NCBI GenBank assembly: GCA_043424615.1 | Contig: JBHWOX010000026.1 | Location: 1 to 8,021, forward strand | Direction: 5' to 3' | Source: JAUNQW01 sp043424615 | GTDB lineage: Bacteria; Bacillota; Bacilli; Lactobacillales; Carnobacteriaceae_A | DNA: 8,021 nt | Part shown: positions 1-6,588 of the stretch, one piece after another | Numbering within the stretch: position 1 is the stretch's first letter | Layout: every line of letters begins with the position of its first letter | Translations under genes and position numbers: made by a program | Notes under the pieces: generated by a model | What the model saw: the letters and a program-made list of their open reading frames with translations, nothing else | Databases searched by the model: none | Told to the model about the DNA's origin: nothing

Positions 1-542
1 GCGTCTGCTTGTGAGTGATAGGCATCATTTTGCTGGATAAACACTTCTTCTAAATAGGATAAAGTTTCAAAGCTTTCTAGACGAATGGCCTGCATTTTTT
101 CAGTAGAGAGGTCGGCTTGCTCAATATCAAGATAAGAGCTGATGATTTTAACGGTCTTGGGTAAGTAATAAGTCAAAAAATAGCGAGATTCTGATATCAA
201 ATTCGGTTTATCTTCTATATAGCTTAAAATATCCATTCCCTTTTCAATCAGAGAAGCACATTTTGTTCCAATATCTGGATCCACAATCGCTTGGCTGAGT
301 TGGTCCAAGTGGGTTAAATTAGAAAGTGAATCTTGGTAAAGCTTTTTCAATTCTTTAGCTGTCGCAGCGTTGATTTCTTTAAAATCTAGGTATTTAGGAT
401 CAGGTTTGAAATAGAAATGGACAATAGCAAAAGTTAAGACAGACAAAAGCATGCTCATGAAAAAATTAAAATCAATCCCAATAGCCAATATCATAAAAAG
501 GCTGGCTGCTATTAAAAGAGCAAAAACATTATGCTTTTTCAT
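1..542 (-). CDS. XpaC-like membrane protein (5-bromo-4-chloroindolyl phosphate hydrolysis family), 3' end cut by window edge
   Basis: Reading the minus strand from the ATG at 542-540 gives 180 uninterrupted residues that run off the left edge. The protein begins MKKHNVFALLIAASLF. It has two closely spaced hydrophobic segments (about residues 6-23 and 26-43), then a basic/polar stretch (HFYFKPDPKYLDF) and a long helical, charged cytosolic region (KEINAATAKELKKLYQ onwards). This architecture matches the XpaC family, named for hydrolysis of a chromogenic phosphate substrate; its real biochemical role is not established. XpaC proteins often sit beside TelA-type toxic anion resistance proteins, so a telA gene may follow beyond the edge (inference). 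The ATG lies one base after the stop of the upstream VWA gene (TGATATG), so the two are surely co-transcribed and probably translationally coupled. A Shine-Dalgarno AGAGG at 554-558 lies inside the end of that gene, 11 bases upstream. Confidence 0.75.
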   Translation of the reverse strand, partial: MKKHNVFALLIAASLFMILAIGIDFNFFMSMLLSVLTFAIVHFYFKPDPKYLDFKEINAATAKELKKLYQDSLSNLTHLDQLSQAIVDPDIGTKCASLIEKGMDILSYIEDKPNLISESRYFLTYYLPKTVKIISSYLDIEQADLSTEKMQAIRLESFETLSYLEEVFIQQNDAYHSQAD

Positions 543-543
543 A

Positions 544-2160
544 TCAATTGTAACCTCTAACTGTTTTGAACGCTTGGATTAAATCATCTCGACCATCAAA
601 AACTCGAGCCTGGGTCCCTTCTGCTAGAGGCTGTAGGTCATCTTCAGAAGCTGAACCATAGAGGATAGAGAAGATGGGAATGTCTAAGCCCAATTCTTCA
701 TGAAGGTTGAGCACCTCTTTACAAGTCGTTTCCCCATTGGCCTCGCCATCACTAAGTATGACAACAGCCGGTTGGTAGTGGTCTAAATTATCTCCATATT
801 CATTGGCGATAAGATTTAAGCTGACAGCCACCGTTTCAAATAAGTAGGTATTACCATAAGGTTCAAAATTTTGAAGATGGTTGTACATATCAACCATTTC
901 TTGACCATTGCCCTCCGCTTTAAAAGCATCTAGAGGCTGGTCGGAAAAAGGTAGGACAAAAGTAATATCATTGGAGGTCCCCTGTAAGTAATGTTCCTTA
1001 GCATTTTCAGGGATTAAGACCTGTTCCAAAGCTGCCATCATTTGATCATAACCTTCCCCCTGCATACTGCCGGAAAAGTCAAGAACATAGAGGGTCAAGG
1101 CAGGCTTTTTAAATTGTGTTTGGTAAGCTTGGAGGGCTTTTTCAATCACATCGGCTTGAGGCATAGGCACTGGTGACAAACTTTGATTTAAATCAATGCC
1201 CCATTTTTGAAAGAGACTTTGATTACTTTCACGGACCTGCCCATAAGCAGAGCGTTTCCCTGTTTGCTCAATCTGATCCTGCCCTTCATCACTCAAGATA
1301 TAGGCTTGAAAATCAAGAAAAAGTTTTTCTTTTTCGCTGTCTCCATGGTCAACATAAGCTAAGGGCGAATCTGATATAGCTAGAGCATCTTTTGGGTAGA
1401 CTAAAGTCAAACTTTCCTTGCCTTCAGCCTCCAATTGCTCATTGCATTGTATAATTAATTGCTCATAATTCACCATGGCATCATATTGACCCGACATAAA
1501 GAGGTCAACTAACCAGTTGGATGAGCCTGAAGAGCGTTCAACTCCGCTTAAAATTTGAGTGATTTGGTCATGCAAGTCTTGATTTTCAATATCTTCAGAA
1601 CTCAATTGTTCACCATCATTTAAAGCGGTAAGGAAGCCGAGATAAGCGGTCGCCCCACTATTAGATTGGCTAGCTGAAGTCATGGCAAAGGATAATTGAT
1701 CTTTTTGAATGGCCGCCATGATATCTTCTAGATAAACGTCATTCTTATCCCAACCTAAATCCTGGGCCAAGGACTTACGAATGCCAAAAACAACCGGCGT
1801 CAAGGAGGTCACTTCTTCATGTTTGAGTAGATGGTGCTGATCCCCCATATCCAACCAAATGGATGAAGCCGGCCAGACAGCATCATAATCCAATTCTCCA
1901 GTTTTTAACTGCTTCATTATATCTAAAGAACCCATATAATCGATGGATAAGCTAGAGTGGGTGTTTTTGCTGAACTCTTCAATTAATGGTTCTAAAACTT
2001 TGATTTCTGATCCTGCCAAGATTTTTAACGAATCTCCCCCATAGTCAGCAGTAAAATTGGAGCTAGAAGATGAAGAATCAGAGGAAGAAGAGTCATGACG
2101 ACAAGCAACTATAAATAAAGCTAGCATCAAGATAAAGACTGTGAGTAGTTTATTTTTCAT
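544..2160 (-). CDS. Lipoprotein with solute-binding domain fused to VWA domain
   Basis: A 538-residue exported protein. Residues 1-20 are a lipoprotein signal peptide: MKNK, a hydrophobic core, then lipobox IVAC with Cys20 as lipidation site. A serine-rich linker (24-34) follows. Residues about 45-325 look like a periplasmic-type solute-binding domain of the extracellular binding protein class (LKILAGSEIKVLEPLIEEF at the start, then SGATAYLGFL, and a C-terminal lobe ending near SAYGQVRESN). The ligand cannot be read from the sequence. Residues about 355-538 form a VWA domain with an intact metal-ion-dependent adhesion site: DFSGS at 361-365, Thr438 in the GNTYLFET stretch, and Asp471 in LSDGE. 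It is therefore anchored on the outer face of the membrane and probably binds a partner through the metal site. Start supported by AAGGAG at 2169-2174, 8 bases upstream. It is the first gene of a unit with xpaC. The promoter carries probable PhoP boxes, suggesting phosphate control. The biological role is unknown. Confidence 0.88.
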   Translation of the reverse strand: MKNKLLTVFILMLALFIVACRHDSSSSDSSSSSSNFTADYGGDSLKILAGSEIKVLEPLIEEFSKNTHSSLSIDYMGSLDIMKQLKTGELDYDAVWPASSIWLDMGDQHHLLKHEEVTSLTPVVFGIRKSLAQDLGWDKNDVYLEDIMAAIQKDQLSFAMTSASQSNSGATAYLGFLTALNDGEQLSSEDIENQDLHDQITQILSGVERSSGSSNWLVDLFMSGQYDAMVNYEQLIIQCNEQLEAEGKESLTLVYPKDALAISDSPLAYVDHGDSEKEKLFLDFQAYILSDEGQDQIEQTGKRSAYGQVRESNQSLFQKWGIDLNQSLSPVPMPQADVIEKALQAYQTQFKKPALTLYVLDFSGSMQGEGYDQMMAALEQVLIPENAKEHYLQGTSNDITFVLPFSDQPLDAFKAEGNGQEMVDMYNHLQNFEPYGNTYLFETVAVSLNLIANEYGDNLDHYQPAVVILSDGEANGETTCKEVLNLHEELGLDIPIFSILYGSASEDDLQPLAEGTQARVFDGRDDLIQAFKTVRGYN

Positions 2161-2200
2161 AGCTGTTTCTCCTTTCAGCCTACCGTCGTCTTACACCCTC

Positions 2201-2209
2201 ATTTTATCA
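2201..2209 (-). promoter_or_regulatory. Extended -10 element of the VWA-lipoprotein promoter
   Basis: On the minus strand the sequence reads TGATAAAAT: a TG dinucleotide, one base, then TAAAAT (5 of 6 matches to TATAAT). This is an extended -10 element about 40 bases before the gene start. No good -35 hexamer lies 17 bases upstream (AATATA), which is typical of a promoter that needs an activator. TTTACA-type repeats occupy the place where such an activator would bind. Assignment is by eye. Confidence 0.5.
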
Positions 2210-2213
2210 AATT

Positions 2214-2263
2214 TGTAAAGTCTTATATTAAAAGTCTGTAAAAATTACGTAAAAGTATGTAAA
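2214..2263 (-). promoter_or_regulatory. Probable PhoP-box array (TTTACA-like direct repeats)
   Basis: On the minus strand TTTACA-type hexamers occur at 2258-2263 (TTTACA), 2248-2253 (TTTACG), 2237-2242 (TTTACA) and 2214-2219 (TTTACA). A degenerate unit, TTTAAT, lies at 2227-2232. Steps are 10, 11, 10 and 13 bases, so all units lie roughly on one face of the helix. The known Firmicutes PhoP operator is a set of TT(A/C/T)ACA-like hexamers separated by about 5 bases, placed from roughly -20 to -60 at activated promoters. Here the units run from about -20 to -69 relative to the predicted transcription start near 2194, which fits well. The inferred meaning is induction of the VWA/xpaC unit under phosphate limitation. 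Confidence 0.55.
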
Positions 2264-2297
2264 GTTTAATAAACCAGTCACAAGCATATATAGCTTT

Positions 2298-3812
2298 TTA
2301 ATTATCAGCCTGAGAATGAAAGGCATTTTTTGCAACTGTTAAAGCCCGAAAGAGTGCTGTTTTTTTAATCATGTGTTTGGATTGATGATCTAAAATGTCA
2401 TTTAAGAATTTTACAGTATCCACCATATGTTCTCCCTTGTTGAGCATGACGCATTCAGCTCGTCCTGCCATAGTAGCATCTGTAATTTCCGCTCGAGTGG
2501 GAATGCCATTTTTAGACATGGATTCCAACACCTGCGTGGCCCATATTGCAGGGGTATGAGCGGCTTCAGCTAACCACAAGAGTTCTTCTTGGACTTCTGA
2601 CAGGCGGAGATAACCCATTTCAACTGCTAAATCGCCTCGCGCGATCATGATTGATCCTTGGTTAAAGCGATTTAATTCCACAATAATCTCAGCGATATGA
2701 TTAAAACCAGATAACGTTTCAACCTTCACACACAAAGGGATGTTAGTGAAACGCTTTCCATAGATGGCTTTCAAATAGTCCTGAATGAAATAAATATCTT
2801 CGACTTGGTGGATAAAGGAAAAACCAAGAATGGCATCGTAGTCTTTTATAAATTTTAGATTTTCTTTATCACGATCAGTGAGAATATTGAGCTTTAATTC
2901 ACGCTCAGTAAAGTTGATTCCCTTGGTCGCTTTCAGTTTTTGGCCTTTAGATTTTGCTAAGCGGTCTATTTTCACACTGACTCCTTCTGGATAAATAGAA
3001 TCAATATGACCCAGCACTTCTCCATCATCCATAGAAACCTTTTCTCCTATCTTCAAACTATGAATCAAATCTTTTTGTTCGCAAGAAAGAACAATGTCAT
3101 GGTCGTAAAAAGCTTGAAGGCTTGTTTCAGCTGTTAAAAAGAAAAGATCACCTTCATGGACCCGTGGATTTTGTAGGCGGGTGTAAAGAGCTTGAATTCG
3201 GATTTTAGGACCTGCAATATCAAAAAACAAACAGATGTCCCGCTGGTATTTTTTTGCAGCCGTATGGACATGTTCAATCATCTTCTTCCAGGTCTTGGCA
3301 TCATCATGAGCCGAATTGATACGGGCAACCTCCATGCCATTCTGGACTAAATGATCAACAAAATTTTGGTCCTGGCTAGCTTCATAAGGCAGGGTGACCA
3401 TAATATGAGAGTAACGCTTGAGAGGCAGGGGGCCGAAAATTTCTTGGTGGTTTTGGTCTAACTTTTCTTGTCCCTGATTATTTTTCACGGGAACATGATT
3501 GCTATAATCAGCTTCATCAGAAAACATATTTTCTATATTGTGGATAACATTTTGCAAGGTGGGCATCACATGCCCTTCCAAGCGACCGAGGGAGGAAAAT
3601 CCATAATTAGCTAGTTGAATTTGAATCTCTCTTAAATCGTATCTTCTCAGAGTTAAATAATGGGCAAAATTCAATGCGCTGGCTTGAAAATCTTTTCGCA
3701 TGTTTTCAGGCTGCCAGGACTGGTAAAGCTGGCCACCCTCTTCTTCAACGACTGCCTTAATCTCCTTCAAGTCACTTGCTAAAAGCAACAAGGTGTTTTT
3801 ATGGTCATTCAT
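2298..3812 (-). CDS. Atypical pyruvate kinase (N-terminal extension, no C-terminal regulatory domain)
   Basis: A 504-residue enzyme predicted to convert phosphoenolpyruvate and ADP to pyruvate and ATP. Residues 1 to about 130 are an extra helical domain (LNFAHYLTLRRYDLREIQ; LANYGFSSLGRLEGHVMPTL) seen in a divergent bacterial pyruvate kinase group. Residues about 133-480 are the catalytic barrel, with the B domain inserted at about 206-295. Visible active-site residues, by alignment to rabbit muscle enzyme from memory, are Arg164 (R72), Asn166 (N74), Asp198 (D112), Arg205 (R119), Lys363 and Glu365 in VKVET (K269, E271), Asp394 in ARGDL (D295) and Thr426 in ATQ (T327). The usual C-terminal allosteric domain (about 120 residues) is absent: the chain ends soon after the barrel. 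The monovalent-cation site is altered (Ala168 for Ser76, Ile199 for Thr113, Lys203 for Glu117), pointing to K+-independent catalysis. Start supported by GGGAGGG at 3820-3826, 7 bases upstream. It may be an accessory enzyme beside a standard pyk elsewhere. Confidence 0.85.
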   Translation of the reverse strand: MNDHKNTLLLLASDLKEIKAVVEEEGGQLYQSWQPENMRKDFQASALNFAHYLTLRRYDLREIQIQLANYGFSSLGRLEGHVMPTLQNVIHNIENMFSDEADYSNHVPVKNNQGQEKLDQNHQEIFGPLPLKRYSHIMVTLPYEASQDQNFVDHLVQNGMEVARINSAHDDAKTWKKMIEHVHTAAKKYQRDICLFFDIAGPKIRIQALYTRLQNPRVHEGDLFFLTAETSLQAFYDHDIVLSCEQKDLIHSLKIGEKVSMDDGEVLGHIDSIYPEGVSVKIDRLAKSKGQKLKATKGINFTERELKLNILTDRDKENLKFIKDYDAILGFSFIHQVEDIYFIQDYLKAIYGKRFTNIPLCVKVETLSGFNHIAEIIVELNRFNQGSIMIARGDLAVEMGYLRLSEVQEELLWLAEAAHTPAIWATQVLESMSKNGIPTRAEITDATMAGRAECVMLNKGEHMVDTVKFLNDILDHQSKHMIKKTALFRALTVAKNAFHSQADN

Positions 3813-3841
3813 TTGGAATCCCTCCCTTTATTTTCAGCTTT

Positions 3842-3870
3842 ATTATAGCTAAGATAGTGGGCTTTAGCTA
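3842..3870 (-). promoter_or_regulatory. Pyruvate kinase promoter
   Basis: The minus strand has a perfect TATAAT at 3842-3847, about 30 bases before the start codon. A weak -35 candidate (TAGCTA, 3 of 6 matches) lies at 3865-3870 with a 17-base spacer. The -10 match is strong; the -35 is poor. Both elements overlap the inverted repeat listed separately. Confidence 0.45.
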
Positions 3871-3871
3871 T
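3845..3871. repeat. Inverted repeat in the pyruvate kinase/metI divergent region (operator candidate)
   Basis: ATAGCTAA at 3845-3852 and TTAGCTAT at 3864-3871 are perfect 8-base inverted arms around an 11-base spacer. Each arm contains the self-complementary TAGCTA, so equal half-sites sit 19 bases (nearly two helical turns) apart. The arms cover the -10 and -35 positions of the pyruvate kinase promoter, a typical place for a repressor. The regulator is unknown. Confidence 0.4.
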
Positions 3872-3898
3872 CAGATAGAACAGAGAGAGGAATGTATC

Positions 3899-3927
3899 TT
3901 GACTTTATAATTTTTTAAATGTAAGCT
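3899..3927 (+). promoter_or_regulatory. Possible metI promoter
   Basis: TTGACT at 3899-3904 (5 of 6 matches to TTGACA) is followed after 17 bases by a weak -10, TAAGCT, at 3922-3927. A better -10-like hexamer, TATTAT, lies at 3933-3938 but has no good partner at standard spacing. The region is too short for a T-box or SAM riboswitch leader, and none is visible. Confidence 0.3.
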
Positions 3928-3962
3928 CTTTTTATTATGCATTTTCAATTCAAATGAAAGAT

Positions 3963-3968
3963 GGAGGG
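3963..3968 (+). promoter_or_regulatory. Ribosome binding site deciding the metI start
   Basis: GGAGGG lies 6 bases before the ATG at 3975. The in-frame ATG at 3954 lies upstream of this site and has no Shine-Dalgarno of its own, so 3975 is the likely start. Confidence 0.8.
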
Positions 3969-3974
3969 TATTGT

Positions 3975-5063
3975 ATGGACCGCTTTGATACTTTTTTAGC
4001 CCAATTAGGAAATAAATCCGAACATGAAACCGGGGCAATTTCTGCTCCCATCCACCTCTCAACAACTTACCGTCATCCCGGATTTGGCCATTCTACTGGC
4101 TATGATTATACTCGAACAGCCAATCCTACCCGTGATATTTTACAAGAGGGCTTAGCCTATCTAGAAGCTGGTGACCAAGCCATCGTGACTTCTTCAGGTA
4201 TGAGTGCCATTCAATTAGCTTTTCAATTATTTGAACGAGGATCCACTTTTCTGGTGTCGCGTGACCTTTATGGGGGCAGTTATCGTTATTTTGATGGCTT
4301 AGAAGAAGACCAGCAAGCTCATTTTATTTATTTCCAAGACCAGCATGATTTAGAGGAAAAATTAGATTCTTCTATTGACGCTATTTTCTTAGAATCACCA
4401 ACCAATCCCTTGATGCAAAGCTTTGATATCCCTCTCATTTGCCAGTGGGCTAAGAAAATAGATGCTAAAGTCATTGTTGATAATACCTTATTAACTCCCT
4501 TACGCCAACGCCCCTTAGAAGATGGAGCCGATATTGTTATCCATTCCGGTACAAAATTTTTAGCGGGCCATAATGACCTGATGGCCGGGGTGATTGTAGT
4601 CAAGGGACGTGACCTAGCCGAAAAATTATTTTATATGTCCAATACAACGGGCCCAACTTTAGGCCCCTTTGATTGTTGGTTGTTTATTCGTTCTCTTAAA
4701 ACCCTTCGTTTACGTTTTGACCGCCAGGAAGAAAATGCCCAGCAATTCATCGCCTATTTGAATCAGGAAGAGGCCATCAAAGACGTTCTGTACGCTGGAC
4801 AAGGAGCTATGGTCTCAGTCCGCTTGGCAGATGCTGACAGTGTCCATCCATTTTTAGAAAATCTCCAAATCTTTACTTACGCAGAAAGCTTGGGCGGGGT
4901 TGAAAGCTTGGTCACCTATCCTACCACCCAAACCCATGCAGATATTCCTCAAGAATTGCGTGAATCATACGGCTTAACACCCGATTTGATTCGTTTTTCA
5001 ATCGGTATTGAAAAAGCTGATGATCTTATTCAAGATGTCAAACAGGCCTTAGATAAGCTCTAG
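3975..5063 (+). CDS. metI: Cystathionine gamma-synthase / O-acetylhomoserine thiolyase, MetI type
   Basis: A 362-residue cytosolic PLP enzyme of the Cys/Met metabolism (trans-sulfuration) family. It replaces the activated hydroxyl of O-acylhomoserine with cysteine (giving cystathionine) or with sulfide (giving homocysteine) in methionine synthesis. Numbered from the ATG at 3975, visible motifs are the Tyr45/Arg47 stretch (YDYTRTANPTR) that contacts the neighbouring subunit's cofactor, the SSGMSAIQ phosphate-binding turn (about 73-80), Asp169 in VDNT that pairs with the pyridine nitrogen, Lys194 in HSGTKFLAGHND that forms the Schiff base, SLGGVESLVTYP (305-316), and substrate-carboxylate Arg340 in RFSIGIE. 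Length and sequence resemble Bacillus subtilis MetI (about 373 residues), recalled from memory. No metC-like cystathionine beta-lyase follows, so the gene stands alone here and a lyase must be encoded elsewhere if the transsulfuration route is used. It is transcribed divergently from pyruvate kinase and ends at a strong terminator. Confidence 0.88.
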   Translation: MDRFDTFLAQLGNKSEHETGAISAPIHLSTTYRHPGFGHSTGYDYTRTANPTRDILQEGLAYLEAGDQAIVTSSGMSAIQLAFQLFERGSTFLVSRDLYGGSYRYFDGLEEDQQAHFIYFQDQHDLEEKLDSSIDAIFLESPTNPLMQSFDIPLICQWAKKIDAKVIVDNTLLTPLRQRPLEDGADIVIHSGTKFLAGHNDLMAGVIVVKGRDLAEKLFYMSNTTGPTLGPFDCWLFIRSLKTLRLRFDRQEENAQQFIAYLNQEEAIKDVLYAGQGAMVSVRLADADSVHPFLENLQIFTYAESLGGVESLVTYPTTQTHADIPQELRESYGLTPDLIRFSIGIEKADDLIQDVKQALDKL

Positions 5064-5072
5064 TACAACAAG

Positions 5073-5103
5073 AAAACGTGTCCAAAAATGGACACGTTTT
5101 TTT
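5073..5103 (+). terminator. Rho-independent terminator shared by metI and the convergent PPK2 gene
   Basis: A perfect 11-base stem pairs AAAACGTGTCC at 5073-5083 with GGACACGTTTT at 5090-5100 around a six-base loop (AAAAAT), with T's continuing to 5103. It starts 10 bases after the metI stop. Read on the minus strand, the same hairpin is followed by TTTTC, so it can also stop transcripts of the polyphosphate:AMP phosphotransferase gene, whose stop codon lies within the T tract. The tract is stronger in the plus direction. Confidence 0.9.
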
Positions 5104-6574
5104 AATTTTTTAGAAATTCTTCCACCCGCTGAATAAAATCTTTTAATACAGCAATGCGAGCATATTTTTTATTCGTGCCTGCTATCAGTTTCCACGGGGC
5201 ATAAGGGGTTGATGTCAAACACACCATATCGTTCATCGCTTTTTTATAAGCATCAAATTTTTTACGATTGCGCCAATCTTCATCCGTTAACTTATGCTGT
5301 TTGTCAGGATCGGACGCTCGATCTTTGAAACGTTTCAATTGTTCATCCTTATCAATTAAAATGAGATATTTTAAAATAAGCATGTTTTGTTTGCTTAAAT
5401 TTTCTTCCATTTGATTGATTTCTTCATAAGCAGCCTTCCAACGGTAGTCTGGTGTTAATTTTTCGACTCGTTCAACCAGGACACGACCATACCAGGTCCG
5501 GTCAAAAATAGTCATTCGCCCTTTTATTGGCATAGCTTCATTAAAACGCCAGAGATAATGGTGGGCTAATTCCATTTCTGATGGAGCAGAGGTCGTTGCT
5601 ACATCATAGAGCCGGGGATCCATGCGGCGGGTCAATCGCTCGATATTCCCACCCTTGCCTGCCGCATCCGTTCCTTCATAAGCCACGACAATGGACTTCT
5701 CTTGCTTAAAGCACTCATACATTAAATGACCGGCTCTTTCCTGCAAGGCATCTTTAACATCATGGTATATGTCATCTGATAAAGTCGGGCTCAGATCAAA
5801 CTGATCAATCGTCCAGTTTTTATCATGGAGTTGGTAGCTTGGCGCTGGGAAAGAGGCTTGATTTTGCCCATCTGTAAAAAGAAAATCACTTAAAGCTTGA
5901 ATACAAATATCCAAAGCCAGACGAGATTGATCTTTTTTCCCATCGACATATAACACATGCCAAGGATGTCCTTCAAAATCAGTCTGCTTCAGAATGAATT
6001 CAAAATGATTTTTAAAGTTGTCATAGTGTTTTAATTGAACATAGTCCCGATCAGACAGGAGGACTTGACGATAGGGATCTTTATCGTAGCCTTCCATCCG
6101 CTCCGCCATCTCCTCTTCGGTTTGATGGAGGAAGAATTTAATTATTAAAGTATCGTCATCATATAAAGCTTTTTCTAAAAAGCTAATGTCTTCCGTCATT
6201 TTTTCTAATTGATCGTTGTCCCATTCATAAGATGAAAATAAGTCATAATAAAATGAGCGGTCAAAAAAGGCGATATGGCCGTGACGAGGAGCTGCCTTTA
6301 AAAATCGATATAAATAGTGGTGTTTTCTTTCATGGTCATTTTTTTCTTCAAAACTTTCAACTTCATACAATTTAGGATCCAACTCTCTGGTTAAATCGTT
6401 TAATAAATAACCTCGACCAGAAGATTCCCAGCCATCCACCAGCACGAGCATGGACTTATCCGTTTTAGCTAATTCTCTTTGTAAGCGAGCCAATTGCTCA
6501 CCCAATTCGGATCGTTTTTGATTAGATAAATCTTTAGAAATAGATAGACGTTTTTCATTTTTTTCAGCTAACAT
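5102..6574 (-). CDS. pap: Polyphosphate:AMP phosphotransferase (two-domain PPK2, class II)
   Basis: A 490-residue cytosolic enzyme built of two tandem PPK2 domains, the layout of class II polyphosphate kinases that transfer phosphate from polyphosphate to AMP, giving ADP. The N-terminal domain (about 15-235) keeps a decayed Walker A, VDGWESSGRG (46-55, Lys replaced by Arg54), and a Walker B-like FFDRSFYYD with Asp105/Arg106. The C-terminal domain (about 255-487) has an intact Walker A, EGTDAAGKGG (300-309, Asp303 and Lys307), a lid-like basic stretch (IERLTRRMDPR), the HHYLWRF motif (338-344), Walker B FDRTWYGR (357-364), and STPYAPWKLI (455-464). So the second domain should be the active one. 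The family's well-studied members are close in length (about 475-500). The start has AGGAG at 6582-6586, 7 bases upstream, and lies 14 bases after the VIT gene stop, so the two form an operon. It likely serves adenylate energy recovery from stored polyphosphate. Confidence 0.9.
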   Translation of the reverse strand: MLAEKNEKRLSISKDLSNQKRSELGEQLARLQRELAKTDKSMLVLVDGWESSGRGYLLNDLTRELDPKLYEVESFEEKNDHERKHHYLYRFLKAAPRHGHIAFFDRSFYYDLFSSYEWDNDQLEKMTEDISFLEKALYDDDTLIIKFFLHQTEEEMAERMEGYDKDPYRQVLLSDRDYVQLKHYDNFKNHFEFILKQTDFEGHPWHVLYVDGKKDQSRLALDICIQALSDFLFTDGQNQASFPAPSYQLHDKNWTIDQFDLSPTLSDDIYHDVKDALQERAGHLMYECFKQEKSIVVAYEGTDAAGKGGNIERLTRRMDPRLYDVATTSAPSEMELAHHYLWRFNEAMPIKGRMTIFDRTWYGRVLVERVEKLTPDYRWKAAYEEINQMEENLSKQNMLILKYLILIDKDEQLKRFKDRASDPDKQHKLTDEDWRNRKKFDAYKKAMNDMVCLTSTPYAPWKLIAGTNKKYARIAVLKDFIQRVEEFLKN

Positions 6575-6588
6575 CTCTAATCTCCTTT

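Noticed and set aside
1173..1379. 68-codon open frame on the plus strand inside the SBP-VWA gene
   Set aside because: It lies wholly opposite a well-supported gene, has no recognisable motif and no convincing ribosome binding site. It is a reading-frame shadow.
2264..2297. Terminator after the pyruvate kinase gene
   Set aside because: Only a 4-base stem (AAGC/GCTT) and a small 11-base palindrome (GTTTAATAAAC) are seen, with no T tract in the minus direction. Readthrough into the VWA unit is possible.
3954..3974. Upstream in-frame ATG for metI
   Set aside because: The GGAGGG site lies downstream of it and 6 bases before the ATG at 3975. The seven extra residues do not resemble the family N-terminus.
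3813..3974. T-box or SAM riboswitch leader for metI
   Set aside because: The whole divergent gap is about 160 bases and must also hold the pyruvate kinase promoter. No riboswitch core or antiterminator hairpin is visible.
3871..4065. 64-codon open frame on the minus strand overlapping the metI start
   Set aside because: It overlaps the metI regulatory region and coding start, is compositionally odd, and matches no family I know.
4328..4603. 91-codon open frame on the minus strand inside metI
   Set aside because: It is antisense to the strongly conserved PLP-lysine region of metI and has no independent coding evidence.
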